Positions 43,545 through 52,232 of a stretch of 64,000 nucleotides of DNA are shown in pieces. This stretch comes from Silanimonas sp. Its GTDB lineage: Bacteria > Pseudomonadota > Gammaproteobacteria > Xanthomonadales > Xanthomonadaceae. The stretch lies in the NCBI RefSeq assembly GCF_027531545.1, contig NZ_JAPZSC010000016.1, positions 124,001 through 188,000 on the forward strand. Direction: 5' to 3'. Below the pieces are notes generated by a model, which did not search any database, was not told the origin of the DNA, and saw only the letters and a list, made by a program, of their open reading frames with translations. The translations under genes were made by a program, and so were the position numbers. Every line of letters begins with the position of its first letter. Position 1 is the first letter of the stretch.

Positions 43545-44501
43545 TCAGAGATCTTGCTGGTAGCGGACGTAGGGCACGCGGCCCTCTTGGCGTTCGTCGG
43601 CCTTGGCGCGTGGCGCGACCGGGTTCTCCCCGGTGCTCATCAGGTTCTGTGCGCCAACGGTCAGGCGGCCGGACCACGGCGTGCGCCAGGTCAGGCCGAG
43701 ACCGAGCGTGCCGTAGCTTTCGGTTTCTCCTGGAACGCGGACGACACGGCCGACCACTTCGCCGCCGATCGCGCCGTAGCCGCCGCCCACGCTCAGCGTG
43801 CGGCTGTTCCAGCGTGGCGCGACGCCGCCGAGCAGCATGCTGTTGGCCGGCAGCAGGCGCGCGCGGGCGACGCTGCCGCCGAGGCGGATCCAGCCCTGCT
43901 CGCCGATCTTGAGATCACCGACGATGCCGAGGTCGTTCTGTTCGAAGCCCACGCTCGGCAGGCCGGCGAGCGGCGCGAGTTCCGGCGTAGCGAGGGAGAG
44001 CGAGGTGCCCGGAAGCAGGCTGTCCGTGCTGCTGCGGCGGATCGAGCTGAAGCCCGTCCAGTCGCTGCGGCCGATACGGGTGCCGAGCTGGGCAGTGATC
44101 AGCCCTTGGGTCGGGGCCGCGGGGCGCGCCAACTGGGTGACCAGGCAATGATCGTCGAGGGTGCCGGCGTCGCCGCCACGGTCGCCGGCGTCGCCGCACA
44201 GCAGCCCATAACGCGGCTCGGCGCTCGCCGACAGGCCGGCCGTCAGGCTGCCTTCGCGTCGCGACCAGCGCGTGCCCAGCGAGGCTGCGGCGCTGTCATG
44301 GCCCGGCAGGGTCGACGTGTCGATCCAGAGCACGGCTTGCAGTTCGCCACTGTCGCGGTTCCAGACCGGGACTGGCATCGACGACGGGTCCATCGAGGTT
44401 GCGGCGGGCGGCGTCGGCACCGCTTCGACCGCCTGTGCCGCGGCGCCTGCGCTGGGGAGCGCAAGGGCGGCGGCAAGAGCGATGGCGAGAGCAGTGCGCA
44501 T
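43545..44501 (-). CDS. Exported protein, possibly outer-membrane beta barrel, unknown function
   Basis: 318 residues with a signal peptide (MRTALAIALAAALALPSAGA). The mature part alternates short polar/hydrophobic strands (VPVWNRDSGELQAVLWID, TAGLSASAEPRYGLLCGD, ITAQLGTRIGRSDWTGFSSI, YGTLGLGLTWRTPWSGRLTVG), suggesting a beta barrel. Two Cys are seen in the LLCGD and DHCLV segments. The C-terminus ends in Leu rather than the usual Phe. I do not recognise the family. ATG 44501 was chosen since it places the signal peptide first; the in-frame extension to 44573 crosses the candidate promoter. Confidence 0.65.
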   Translation of the reverse strand: MRTALAIALAAALALPSAGAAAQAVEAVPTPPAATSMDPSSMPVPVWNRDSGELQAVLWIDTSTLPGHDSAAASLGTRWSRREGSLTAGLSASAEPRYGLLCGDAGDRGGDAGTLDDHCLVTQLARPAAPTQGLITAQLGTRIGRSDWTGFSSIRRSSTDSLLPGTSLSLATPELAPLAGLPSVGFEQNDLGIVGDLKIGEQGWIRLGGSVARARLLPANSMLLGGVAPRWNSRTLSVGGGYGAIGGEVVGRVVRVPGETESYGTLGLGLTWRTPWSGRLTVGAQNLMSTGENPVAPRAKADERQEGRVPYVRYQQDL

Positions 44502-44545
44502 GCGAGGATCGGACTGTCGACCGGGCAAGGAGTTCCCGGCCGTGC

Positions 44546-44571
44546 AGGGTATCACTTTACGCACTTTTAAC
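44546..44571 (-). promoter_or_regulatory. Candidate extended -10 promoter for the exported barrel-like protein
   Basis: On the minus strand TGATACCCT (44554-44546) gives an extended -10 (TG-N-TACCCT), with an imperfect TTGTTA-like box about 16 bases upstream near 44573. It lies 45 bp before the gene start. Confidence 0.35.
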
Positions 44572-44599
44572 AACAGTGCCGCCGTCGATGGTTCGGGGT

Positions 44600-44621
44600 G
44601 CGGGGCGCCGGAACGCCCCGC
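44600..44621 (-). terminator. Hairpin downstream of hslO
   Basis: GCGGGGCG and CGCCCCGC form a perfect 8-bp stem with a 6-base loop, 10 bp after the hslO stop codon on the minus strand. There is no T-tract, so its role as a terminator is tentative. Confidence 0.45.
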
Positions 44622-44630
44622 GGGCCCTGC

Positions 44631-45521
44631 CTACTGCAGGCCCTTCGGGCCGCTGACGTTCGCCTGGGCCTGGGGTGTGAACAGCGCGCTGATCGCGTCC
44701 TTCGCCAGCCGGTACTCCCTGCCGCAGAACTCGCAGTGGATCTGCGCCTCACCGCTCTCGGCGGCGGCCAGGGCCTCGGTTTCCCCGAGGCCGCGCAGCA
44801 TGTCCTCCACCCGGGCCTGTGAGCAGGAGCAGGCGAAGCGCAGGGGCTGATCCGACAGGAGCCTTACGCCGTCCTCGTGGAACAGGCGCCAGAGCAGGTC
44901 GGTGTCGGGGCCGGCCAGCAACTCGGCCGTGCCGAGGGTGCCGAACAGCGCCTCGACGCGGGCCCAGCCGTCGCCCTCGCGATCGGCATCGGGGAGCAGC
45001 TGCAGCAGCAGGCCCGCCGCACGCGACCCGTCGGCGGCCAGCAGCAGGGCCGTGGGCAACTGCTCGGATTGGCGGAAGTAGGCGGTCAGCGCTTCCGACA
45101 GGGTGTCCTCCTGCAGCCCGACGAGGCCCTGGTAGCGCTGCACCTCGCGCTGGCCGGGCGGCAGGGTTTCGATGGTGATGGCCAGCATCGAGCCCTCGCC
45201 GAAATCACGCGGGCCGAGCACGGCCGGCAGGTCGCCCTCGTGGCGGGCGAGGCCGCGCAGCGTGCCCTGCGAAGTGCACTCCGCGAACAGGGTGCGCAGG
45301 GCGCCGGTGCCGCGCAGCTGCAGGCTCAGACGGCCATCGACCTTGACGTGCCCGCAGAACAGCGCGGCGGCGGCGGCGGCCTCGCCGAGCAGGTGGGCGA
45401 CGGCCTCCGGGTACTCGGCGCGCGCGCGGATCTCCTGCCAGGTGGCGTCGAGGCTGACCAGCACGCCGCGGACGCCGGTGTCTTCGATCAGGAAACGGGT
45501 GAGGGTGTCGGGATTCGCCAT
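44631..45521 (-). CDS. hslO: Redox-regulated chaperone Hsp33
   Basis: 296 residues. The N-terminal substrate-binding domain begins [19 protein letters not shown], and the C-terminal redox switch has four Cys as CSCS (about residue 236) and CEFC (about 268), the zinc-binding tetrad that forms disulfides under oxidative stress and activates the chaperone. ATG 45521 gives the normal length. It is divergent from mtgA. Confidence 0.95.
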   Translation of the reverse strand: MANPDTLTRFLIEDTGVRGVLVSLDATWQEIRARAEYPEAVAHLLGEAAAAAALFCGHVKVDGRLSLQLRGTGALRTLFAECTSQGTLRGLARHEGDLPAVLGPRDFGEGSMLAITIETLPPGQREVQRYQGLVGLQEDTLSEALTAYFRQSEQLPTALLLAADGSRAAGLLLQLLPDADREGDGWARVEALFGTLGTAELLAGPDTDLLWRLFHEDGVRLLSDQPLRFACSCSQARVEDMLRGLGETEALAAAESGEAQIHCEFCGREYRLAKDAISALFTPQAQANVSGPKGLQ

Positions 45522-45605
45522 CGGTGCATGGACAGCGCGGCGTCGGGACGCCACGCTTCGCGCTCGGTCGGATTCGGGGATGCGAATGGTAGCGCGGGGG
45601 CGGCG

Positions 45606-46376
45606 ATGAGGCGGAACGCGCGACGCGGCGCACGTCCGGGGTGGCGCGTCTGGCTGTTCCGGATCGCGTGGGGCGTGCCGCTGCTGTTCGTCGCGGTAAC
45701 GGCGCTTCAAGTGGTCGCCTTGCGGGTGATCGACCCGCCGACCAGCGCCTTCATGCTCGACCGCCAGTGGCAGGCCTTCGGGAACGACGAGGCCGGCTTC
45801 ACCTTGCAGTACGACTGGGTGGACTGGGACGCGCTCTCGCCCGAGCTACCGATCGCCCTGGTGGCGGCGGAGGACCAGCAGTTCCCGTCGCATGCCGGCT
45901 TCGACCTGGCGGCGATCGACAAAGCGCTGGAAAACAATGCACGCGGGCGCCCGGTGCGCGGTGCCAGCACCATCAGCCAGCAGGTGGCGAAGAACCTGTT
46001 CCTCTGGGACGGGCGAAGCTGGCTGCGCAAGGGGCTGGAGGCCTGGTACACGGTGCTCATCGAGCTGTTCTGGCCGAAGCAGCGCATCCTCGAGGTGTAC
46101 GCGAACATCGCCGAATTCGGCGATGGCGTGTACGGCGCGGAAGCCGCCGCGCAGGCCTATTTCGGCAAGCCGGCGAAGCGCCTGAATGCCGCCGAGAGCG
46201 CTCGGCTCGCCGCCGTGCTGCCCAGCCCGAAGCGCTACAGCGTGCGGGCGCCGGGCCCCTACGTGCAGCGCCGTGCGGCGTGGATCGGCCGGCAGGCGCG
46301 CAACCTCGACGGGCCGCACTACCTCGCGGCCTGCTGCGGCGTGCCCGGCGTCGACCCCGCTAAGCTGGAGCGATGA
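45606..46376 (+). CDS. mtgA: Monofunctional biosynthetic peptidoglycan transglycosylase
   Basis: 256 residues: one N-terminal membrane helix (about 18-38) and a GT51 domain with the catalytic Glu in [17 protein letters not shown] and the second Glu in [27 protein letters not shown] (read as [13 protein letters not shown] and [11 protein letters not shown]). Further blocks are [21 protein letters not shown] and [10 protein letters not shown]. It polymerises lipid II glycan strands without a transpeptidase domain. Its stop overlaps the next gene's ATG by 4 bp. Confidence 0.95.
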   Translation: MRRNARRGARPGWRVWLFRIAWGVPLLFVAVTALQVVALRVIDPPTSAFMLDRQWQAFGNDEAGFTLQYDWVDWDALSPELPIALVAAEDQQFPSHAGFDLAAIDKALENNARGRPVRGASTISQQVAKNLFLWDGRSWLRKGLEAWYTVLIELFWPKQRILEVYANIAEFGDGVYGAEAAAQAYFGKPAKRLNAAESARLAAVLPSPKRYSVRAPGPYVQRRAAWIGRQARNLDGPHYLAACCGVPGVDPAKLER

Positions 46377-47320
46377 TGCCGACCGTCGATCTCGTCCTGC
46401 TGGTCGCCGCCCACAACGAAGAGGCGGCGCTGCCGGCCATGCACCCGCGCCTGCTCGGGGTGGCGGAAGCGCTGGGGCCGGGCGTGCGCGTGATGTACGT
46501 CGATGATGGCAGCCGTGACGGGACATGGGCCCTGCTGTCGGACTTCGTCACCGCTTGCCCCGAGCGCGTTGGCGCCCTGCGGCTGTCGCGCAATTTCGGC
46601 AAGGAGCTGGCCCTCACCGCCGGCCTCGACCACGTGCCGCCGGGTGCGGCCGTGGTGGTGCTGGATGCGGATGGCCAGGACCCACCGGAGCTCGTGCCGG
46701 CCATGGTCGCGCGTTGGCGGGCCGGTGCCGAGGTGGTGTTTGGGCGGCGCTCCGAGCGCCACGGCGAGCCATGGCTGAAGCGGGCCACCGCCGCCGCGTT
46801 CTACCGCGTGATCAACGCGCTGTCGGACACGCCGATCCCGCGCGACACCGGCGACTTCCGCCTGATCGGCCCGCGCGCCGTCGAGGCCCTGCGTGGCCTG
46901 CGCGAACGCCAGCGCTTCATGAAGGGCTTGTTCGCCTGGGTCGGTTTCCGCGCCGAGCCCTTCGACTACGAACGTGCGCCGCGCGTCGCCGGCGCCAGCA
47001 AGTTCAACTACTGGCGGCTGTGGAACCTCGCGCTCGAGGGGATCACCGGCTTCTCGACGGTGCCGCTGCGCGCCGCGACCTATATCGGGCTGGCCAGTTC
47101 TCTGGCCGCCTTCGCCTTCGGCGTATGGATCGTCGTGCGGACCCTGCTCTGGGGCGACCCGGTCGCCGGTTGGCCGAGCCTGATGGTGGTCATCGCCCTG
47201 CTCGGTGGCCTGCAACTGATGGCGCTCGGCATCATCGGCGAGTATCTCGGCCGGCTGTACCTCGAAGCCAAGCAGCGGCCGCTCTACATCGTCGACGAGG
47301 CGCGTCTCCCCGGTGCCTGA
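46373..47320 (+). CDS. Family 2 glycosyltransferase, GtrB/DPM1-like
   Basis: 315 residues: a GT-A domain with [25 protein letters not shown] and [12 protein letters not shown] (the DAD motif), and two C-terminal membrane helices ([17 protein letters not shown] and [20 protein letters not shown]). This layout is shared by bactoprenol-phosphate glucosyltransferase GtrB and ArnC-like enzymes, which load a sugar onto undecaprenyl phosphate. Acceptor and sugar are unknown; no partner flippase is present. Translationally coupled to mtgA (ATGA). Confidence 0.9.
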   Translation: MMPTVDLVLLVAAHNEEAALPAMHPRLLGVAEALGPGVRVMYVDDGSRDGTWALLSDFVTACPERVGALRLSRNFGKELALTAGLDHVPPGAAVVVLDADGQDPPELVPAMVARWRAGAEVVFGRRSERHGEPWLKRATAAAFYRVINALSDTPIPRDTGDFRLIGPRAVEALRGLRERQRFMKGLFAWVGFRAEPFDYERAPRVAGASKFNYWRLWNLALEGITGFSTVPLRAATYIGLASSLAAFAFGVWIVVRTLLWGDPVAGWPSLMVVIALLGGLQLMALGIIGEYLGRLYLEAKQRPLYIVDEARLPGA

Positions 47321-47394
47321 GCCGCACGCCGGCGTGACTTGAGCGCGCCCCTCGCGGGCGTATGATCGGGCTATCCACGACGGGAGCCAGGACG

Positions 47395-47823
47395 ATGCGC
47401 AGCGTTCGACAGATCCTCGACGGCAAGGACACCCCGCTGGTGACGGTCGGGCCGGACGATCCGGTGCTCGACGCGCTCCGGCGCATGGCGGAGAGCGGCG
47501 TCGGCGCGGTGCTGGTGATGGAGCACGGCGCCCTCGTGGGCATCATGACCGAGCGCGATTACGCGCGGAAAATCGTCCTGCAGGGGCGCGCTTCGGCGAC
47601 CACGCCGGTGCGCACGATCATGACGAGCCCGGTGAAGACGGTGACGCCGGAGCATCGGGCCCGCGATTGCATGCAGATGATGAGCGACCACCGCTTCCGC
47701 CACCTGCCGGTCGTCGAGGACGGCACGCTGATGGGCGTCATTTCCATCGGCGATCTGCTGAAGACCGTGATCGCCGAACAGCAGCAGGAAATCGGCCAGC
47801 TTCAGGCCTACATCGCGAGCTGA
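47395..47823 (+). CDS. CBS-domain-pair protein
   Basis: 142 residues made up of two CBS domains and little else: TPLVTVGPDDPVLDALRRMAE... VGIMTERDYARKI and PVKTVTPEHRARDCMQMM... LMGVISIGDLLKTVI. Such stand-alone pairs bind adenosyl nucleotides (AMP, ATP, SAM) and can regulate partner enzymes. ATG 47395 has GGGAG upstream. It ends at a strong bidirectional hairpin. Confidence 0.93.
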   Translation: MRSVRQILDGKDTPLVTVGPDDPVLDALRRMAESGVGAVLVMEHGALVGIMTERDYARKIVLQGRASATTPVRTIMTSPVKTVTPEHRARDCMQMMSDHRFRHLPVVEDGTLMGVISIGDLLKTVIAEQQQEIGQLQAYIAS

Positions 47824-47830
47824 GCCCGAA

Positions 47831-47863
47831 ACGAAAACGCCGGCGCGAGGCCGGCGTTTTCGT
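47831..47863. terminator. Bidirectional terminator between the CBS protein and the AIM24 protein
   Basis: ACGAAAACGCCGG and CCGGCGTTTTCGT form a perfect 13-bp stem with a 7-base loop, carrying A-rich and T-rich arms, so it can stop transcription from either of the two convergent genes (stops at 47823 and 47881). Confidence 0.9.
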
Positions 47864-47880
47864 TGCGACGAGCGGGGCGA

Positions 47881-48888
47881 TCAGAAGCGGTTGTCGCCGC
47901 CGAGCACTTGGCCGAGCCCGCCCAGCACCGAGCCTTCATCGCGGCCCGGCTTCATCGCCGCCTGCATCATGCGGCCCGCCAGGCGCGAGAACGGCAGCGA
48001 CTGGATCCACACTTTGCCCGGGCCGGTGAGCGTGGCCATGAACACGCCTTCGCCGCCGAACAGCATCGACTTCACCGAACCCACCGACTTGATGTCGAAG
48101 TTGACGCCGTCGGTGTAGGCCACCACGCAGCCGGTATCGACATCGAGGCGCTCGCCCGGGGCCAGCTGCCGCTCCATGATCGTGCCGCCAGCGTGCACGA
48201 AGACGAGGCCGTCGCCTTCGAGCTTCTGCATGATGAAGCCTTCGCCGCCGAACAGCGCCGTCATCACCTTGCGCTGGAAGTGCAGGCCGATCGAGACACC
48301 TCGCGCCGCGGCGAGGAAGCTGTCCTTCTGGCAGATGATGCGGCCGCCGTAGTTCGATAGCGTCATCGGCACGATGGTGCCGGGGTAGGGCGCCGCGAAG
48401 GCGACCTTGGCCTTGCCGCTGCCGCCGGCGTGCGAGAACACCGTGGTGAACAGCGACTCGCCGGTGACGAGGCGCTTGCCGGCGCCGACCAGCTTGTCCA
48501 TGAAGCCGCCACCGCTGCTGGCCTTGCCGTCACCGAACACGGTTTCCATGTTGACGACGGCGTCCTTGTACATCATCGCCCCGGCCTCGGCGACCGCCGA
48601 TTCACCCGGATCGAGCTCGATCTCGACGAACTGCATGTCCTCGCCGTAGATCTTGTAGTCGATGACGTCGGCGCGCTGGCCCCCGGAAAAGGCCGGAGGC
48701 GGCGGCGAGGTGACGTTGCCGGCCACCGACTCACTGCGCAACTCGGCGCAGGCGGCGATCGGCACCCACTCGGCGAAGCCGTTGCGCCAGCAGTGGCCGT
48801 TCGGGTTCTTCGCGGCCTGCGCGACGGCGGCGGCGGTGTCGAGCGGGCCCATCTGCTGGCCGTTGTAGCTGAGGTACCACTGGTGCAT
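47881..48888 (-). CDS. GYF_2 plus AIM24 (TIGR00266) domain protein
   Basis: 335 residues. The N-terminal 50 residues (WYLSYNGQQMGPLDTAAAV to WVPIAA) match a GYF_2 domain, a small peptide-binding fold. After a Pro linker comes an AIM24-type double-psi-like barrel (YKIYGEDMQFVEIELDPGESAVAEAGAMMYKD to GEGVFMATLTGPGKVWIQSLPF), with repeated FGGEG turns. AIM24-type proteins have no settled bacterial function. It is 22 bp upstream of nothing on its own strand except its terminator, and downstream of the DUF533 gene. Confidence 0.82.
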   Translation of the reverse strand: MHQWYLSYNGQQMGPLDTAAAVAQAAKNPNGHCWRNGFAEWVPIAACAELRSESVAGNVTSPPPPAFSGGQRADVIDYKIYGEDMQFVEIELDPGESAVAEAGAMMYKDAVVNMETVFGDGKASSGGGFMDKLVGAGKRLVTGESLFTTVFSHAGGSGKAKVAFAAPYPGTIVPMTLSNYGGRIICQKDSFLAAARGVSIGLHFQRKVMTALFGGEGFIMQKLEGDGLVFVHAGGTIMERQLAPGERLDVDTGCVVAYTDGVNFDIKSVGSVKSMLFGGEGVFMATLTGPGKVWIQSLPFSRLAGRMMQAAMKPGRDEGSVLGGLGQVLGGDNRF

Positions 48889-48910
48889 GGCGAGTCTCCT
48901 TGCGGGGGGA

Positions 48911-49696
48911 TCAGAGGCCGAGTTCGGCGTGGAGCTGTTCGCGCACGGCGGCGTCGAGGCCGAGGCGCTGGGCGAGGTCGTCGAGGTAGCGGACTTCGAG
49001 CTCGGTGTCGCGGCCGATCGCGATGACGGAAGCGACGTACACCTGCTCCCGCTGCGCCGGGCGCGTGCGCGCGACCAGCTGGGACACCGTCAGCGGCGCC
49101 GCCAGTTCGCCTTCCAGCGCCTCGAGGTCTTCGGCGTCGAGTCCGGCATCGCGGGCGCTGCCGAGGATGCGTTCGCGCTCGTCGGCGTCGATCAGGCCGT
49201 CGGCGTTGGCGGCGCAGATCATCGCGCGCAGCAGGTGCATGGCTTCGACGGCGCGTTCGGCATCCGTTGGTGCGGCCGTGCCAGGGGCCTGCGGCGGCGA
49301 TGAAGGGGCTGCCGGCGGCGGGGGGGGCGGTGTGCCCCCATGCATCGGCTGCGGGGGCGGTGCGCTGGCGGTGCCGGCGGGTCGGTTGCTCGACTTGTAG
49401 TGCTCGTAAGCGGCAATCGCGAGGCCGAGCGCGCCCATGCCGATCTTGGCCTTCGTGGCGGTCGACAGGCCGCCGCTGCTGCGACGGCCGCTGCCGCTGC
49501 CCAGCACGCCGCCCAGCAGGCTGCCGAGGCCGCCCGATCCGCTGGACGAGCCGCCCGACGAACCGCCAAGCAGGCTACCCAGCCCGCCGAGGCTGCTGCT
49601 GCCGTAGCTCGACTTGTGGCGGCGCTGCTTGCCGCCGAGGCTGCCGCTGAGGGCTTCATTCATGACCTGCTTGAGCAGGCGTTCGGGGTCGAACAT
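48911..49696 (-). CDS. DUF533 (YebE-like) TerB-fold protein
   Basis: 261 residues: a Gly/Ser-rich N-terminal half (GGLGSLLGGSSGG repeats), a short hydrophobic stretch (AKIGMGALGLAIAAYEHY), a Pro-rich linker and a C-terminal TerB-like helical domain with the acidic AMICAANADGLIDADERERILG motif. YebE-type proteins are inner-membrane proteins of unknown role. It is transcribed toward the AIM24 gene after 22 bp, suggesting a two-gene unit. Confidence 0.85.
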   Translation of the reverse strand: MFDPERLLKQVMNEALSGSLGGKQRRHKSSYGSSSLGGLGSLLGGSSGGSSSGSGGLGSLLGGVLGSGSGRRSSGGLSTATKAKIGMGALGLAIAAYEHYKSSNRPAGTASAPPPQPMHGGTPPPPPPAAPSSPPQAPGTAAPTDAERAVEAMHLLRAMICAANADGLIDADERERILGSARDAGLDAEDLEALEGELAAPLTVSQLVARTRPAQREQVYVASVIAIGRDTELEVRYLDDLAQRLGLDAAVREQLHAELGL

Positions 49697-49855
49697 GGGT
49701 CGTCCTTCTACATGCGGGAGGCCGCCGCATCATGCCAAAGCGGGGTTAATCCCCTGTCAGTGCCGTAGGTCCTGCCCGCGGGCGCCGGCCTCGAGGGGCC
49801 GCCTGTGGCACACTGCCGCGCCTTCACTTCGCCTTGAATCCGGACCGCGCGCGAC

Positions 49856-50239
49856 ATGGCCGACAGCATCGACAGCCACGCCCCGCGCACCCCCTTCCAG
49901 GTGTGGCGGGCGATGACGTGGTCGCTGCAGGGCCTCCGTGCCGCGTGGATGCTGGAGAGCTCGTTCCGCCTCGAGGTCTACCTGTTCGTGGTGTTGGCCC
50001 CGCTGGGCTACTGGCTGGGTGCGGATGGGGTGGAGCGCGCGATCCTGATCGGCTGCCTCATGCTGGTGCTCATCGTCGAAGTGCTGAATTCGGCCCTGGA
50101 GGCGGTGGTCGACCGCTTCGGCAGCGAGTGGCACGAGCTCGCCAAGCGCGCCAAGGACATGGGCTCGGCCGCGGTGTTCCTCTGCGACCTCAACGTCTTG
50201 CTGTGTTGGGGCTTGATCCTGCTGCCTCGCTGGCTGTGA
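49856..50239 (+). CDS. dgkA: Diacylglycerol kinase
   Basis: 127 residues with three membrane helices and the family signature EVLNSALEAVVDRFG (catalytic Glu and the lipid site), preceded by AMTWSLQGLRAAWMLESSFRLE. It phosphorylates diacylglycerol to phosphatidate in the inner membrane, recycling the lipid by-product of periplasmic glucan or LPS modification. Divergent from the DUF533 gene. Confidence 0.95.
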   Translation: MADSIDSHAPRTPFQVWRAMTWSLQGLRAAWMLESSFRLEVYLFVVLAPLGYWLGADGVERAILIGCLMLVLIVEVLNSALEAVVDRFGSEWHELAKRAKDMGSAAVFLCDLNVLLCWGLILLPRWL

Positions 50240-50275
50240 TGCCGCGTCGCTTCCCCTTCTCCTGAACCGGTACCG

Positions 50276-51028
50276 ATGATCGAATTCCTGACCAGCCCCG
50301 AACTGTGGATCGCGCTGCTGACGCTCGCGACCCTCGAGATCGTCCTGGGTGTCGACAACCTCGTTTTCATCTCCATCGCGGTCAGCAAGCTGCCGCCGCA
50401 CCAGCGTCCCAAGGCGCGCAAGTTCGGCCTGGCGCTGGCCTGCATCACCCGCATCCTGCTGCTGCTGACGCTGGCGTGGATCGCCGGCATGAAGCAATCG
50501 CTGTTCTCGCTGTTCGGCCACGCCTTCTCGATCCGCGATCTCGTGTTGATCGGTGGCGGCCTGTTCCTGCTGGTCAAGGGCACGATGGAGATCCACGATT
50601 CCGTCGAAGGCGACAGCGACGCCGAGCAGATCGACACCAAGCCCTCGGCGGTCTTCGGCTGGGTGATCGCCCAGATCGCGGTGATCGACATCGTGTTCTC
50701 GCTCGATTCCGTCATCACGGCGGTGGGCATGGTACCGGCCGAGCAGACCGGCATCATGGTGGCCGCGATCATCATCGCCGTCGCCGTGATGATCCTCGCC
50801 TCGAACCCGATCGGCGATTTCATCGACCGGCATCCGACGGTGAAGATGCTGGCCCTGACCTTCCTGATCCTCGTGGGTGCCGCCCTCGTGGCGGACGGTT
50901 TCGGCTACCACATCCCGCGTGGCTTCCTTTACTTCGCCATGGCCTTCTCGGGCCTCGTCGAAGCCCTGAACATGGTTTCCCGCCACCGCCAGGCGAAGAA
51001 GGCCGAACGCAAGCGCCTGGCCGGCTGA
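50276..51028 (+). CDS. TerC-family membrane protein (putative metal ion exporter)
   Basis: 250 residues with about seven membrane helices. The TerC signatures are present: LEIVLGVDNLVFISIAVSKLP (with the conserved Asp) and IVFSLDSVITAVGM (second conserved Asp), separated by an EGDSDAEQ loop. The family includes Mn exporters such as Alx/MeeF-type proteins and tellurium-resistance proteins. It lies 36 bp after dgkA and 10 bp before rlmI-like; no riboswitch was seen in front of it, unlike the GDT1-type gene at 3715-4284. Confidence 0.92.
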   Translation: MIEFLTSPELWIALLTLATLEIVLGVDNLVFISIAVSKLPPHQRPKARKFGLALACITRILLLLTLAWIAGMKQSLFSLFGHAFSIRDLVLIGGGLFLLVKGTMEIHDSVEGDSDAEQIDTKPSAVFGWVIAQIAVIDIVFSLDSVITAVGMVPAEQTGIMVAAIIIAVAVMILASNPIGDFIDRHPTVKMLALTFLILVGAALVADGFGYHIPRGFLYFAMAFSGLVEALNMVSRHRQAKKAERKRLAG

Positions 51029-51038
51029 GGAGTTGTCG

Positions 51039-52232
51039 ATGAGCGATGTCGCACCGCTGGTGCTTAAGAAGGGCGAAGAGCGCCGCCTGCGTGCCGGGCA
51101 CCTGTGGGTCTTCAGCAATGAAGTGGATGTCGCGCGCACCCCGCTGACGGCGCTGCAGCCTGGCCAGCCGGTGATGCTGATCGACGGCGCGGGCAAGACG
51201 CTGGGCAGCGGCTACGCCCATCCGAATACGCTGATCGCCGCCCGGCTCGTCGACCGCGGCGGCCACGCGCTCGACCGCTCGCTGTTCGTGCACCGGCTCA
51301 ACGTGGCGCTGGCCCTGCGCGAGCGCCGCTACGCCGACCCGTTCTATCGCCTGGTCTTCGGTGAAAGCGACGGCCTGCCCGGCCTCACCGTCGACCGCTT
51401 CGGTGATGTTCTGGTGGCCCAGGCCACCACGGCCGGCATGGACCGCCTGCAGGACGAGATCACCGACGCGCTCGACAAGGTGTTGAAGCCGCGCAGCATC
51501 GTCTGGAAGAACGACAGCAGTGCCCGCGCCATCGAGGGCCTTGGCAATGAGGTGCGCGTGGTCGGGATGCCCGTCGAGGGGCCGGTGGAAGTGCGCGAGG
51601 GCGCCCTGCGTTTCGCCGCCGATGTCATCGAAGGCCAGAAGACCGGCTGGTTCTACGACCAGCGCAGCAACCGCGACCGCCTCGCGCCCTGGCTGAAAGG
51701 GGCGAGCGTGCTCGACCTCTTCAGCTTCGCGGGCGGCTGGGGCCTGCGCGCGGTCGCCGACGGTGCCGCCAGCGCCGACTGCGTCGATGTGTCGGGGCGT
51801 GCGGTGCAGGCCGTCCAGGCGAATGCCGAGCGCAATGGCCTGGGCGACCGCGTTTCGGCGCAGGCCATGGACGCGTTCGATTTCCTGAAGGCCGCACGCG
51901 CCGAGCGCCGTCGCTGGGACGTGGTGATCGTCGATCCGCCCGCGTTCGTGAAGCGCAAGAAGGACTTCAAGGAAGGGGCGCTGGCCTACCGGCGCATCTT
52001 CGAAGCCGCCATGCAGGTGCTCTCGAAGGACGGCCTGCTGGTGGCCTGCTCCTGCAGCCACCATTTCCCGCGCGGCGCGCTCGTCGAAGCGGTGCAGGCT
52101 GGCGCGCGGCACCTCGACCGACAGGCGCAGCTGCTGGAGTTCCTCGCTCAGGGGCCGGACCATCCCGTGCATCCGGCCATCCCGGAAACCGAGTACCTGA
52201 AAGGCGCGCTGTTCCGCATCCTCCCGGCCTGA
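51039..52232 (+). CDS. rlmI: Class I SAM-dependent rRNA methyltransferase, RlmI-like
   Basis: 397 residues: an N-terminal PUA domain (VLKKGEERRLRAGHLWVFSNEV), an EEHEE-type middle region, and a Rossmann methyltransferase domain with VLDLFSFAGGWGLRAVADGA as the SAM loop, IVDPPAFVKRKKDF as the catalytic DPP motif and CSCSHHF. RlmI methylates C1962 of 23S rRNA to m5C. ATG 51039 has AGGAG six bases upstream; an in-frame TTG at 51033 is less likely. Tightly linked with terC and the following EAL gene (TGATGA junction). Confidence 0.88.
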   Translation: MSDVAPLVLKKGEERRLRAGHLWVFSNEVDVARTPLTALQPGQPVMLIDGAGKTLGSGYAHPNTLIAARLVDRGGHALDRSLFVHRLNVALALRERRYADPFYRLVFGESDGLPGLTVDRFGDVLVAQATTAGMDRLQDEITDALDKVLKPRSIVWKNDSSARAIEGLGNEVRVVGMPVEGPVEVREGALRFAADVIEGQKTGWFYDQRSNRDRLAPWLKGASVLDLFSFAGGWGLRAVADGAASADCVDVSGRAVQAVQANAERNGLGDRVSAQAMDAFDFLKAARAERRRWDVVIVDPPAFVKRKKDFKEGALAYRRIFEAAMQVLSKDGLLVACSCSHHFPRGALVEAVQAGARHLDRQAQLLEFLAQGPDHPVHPAIPETEYLKGALFRILPA

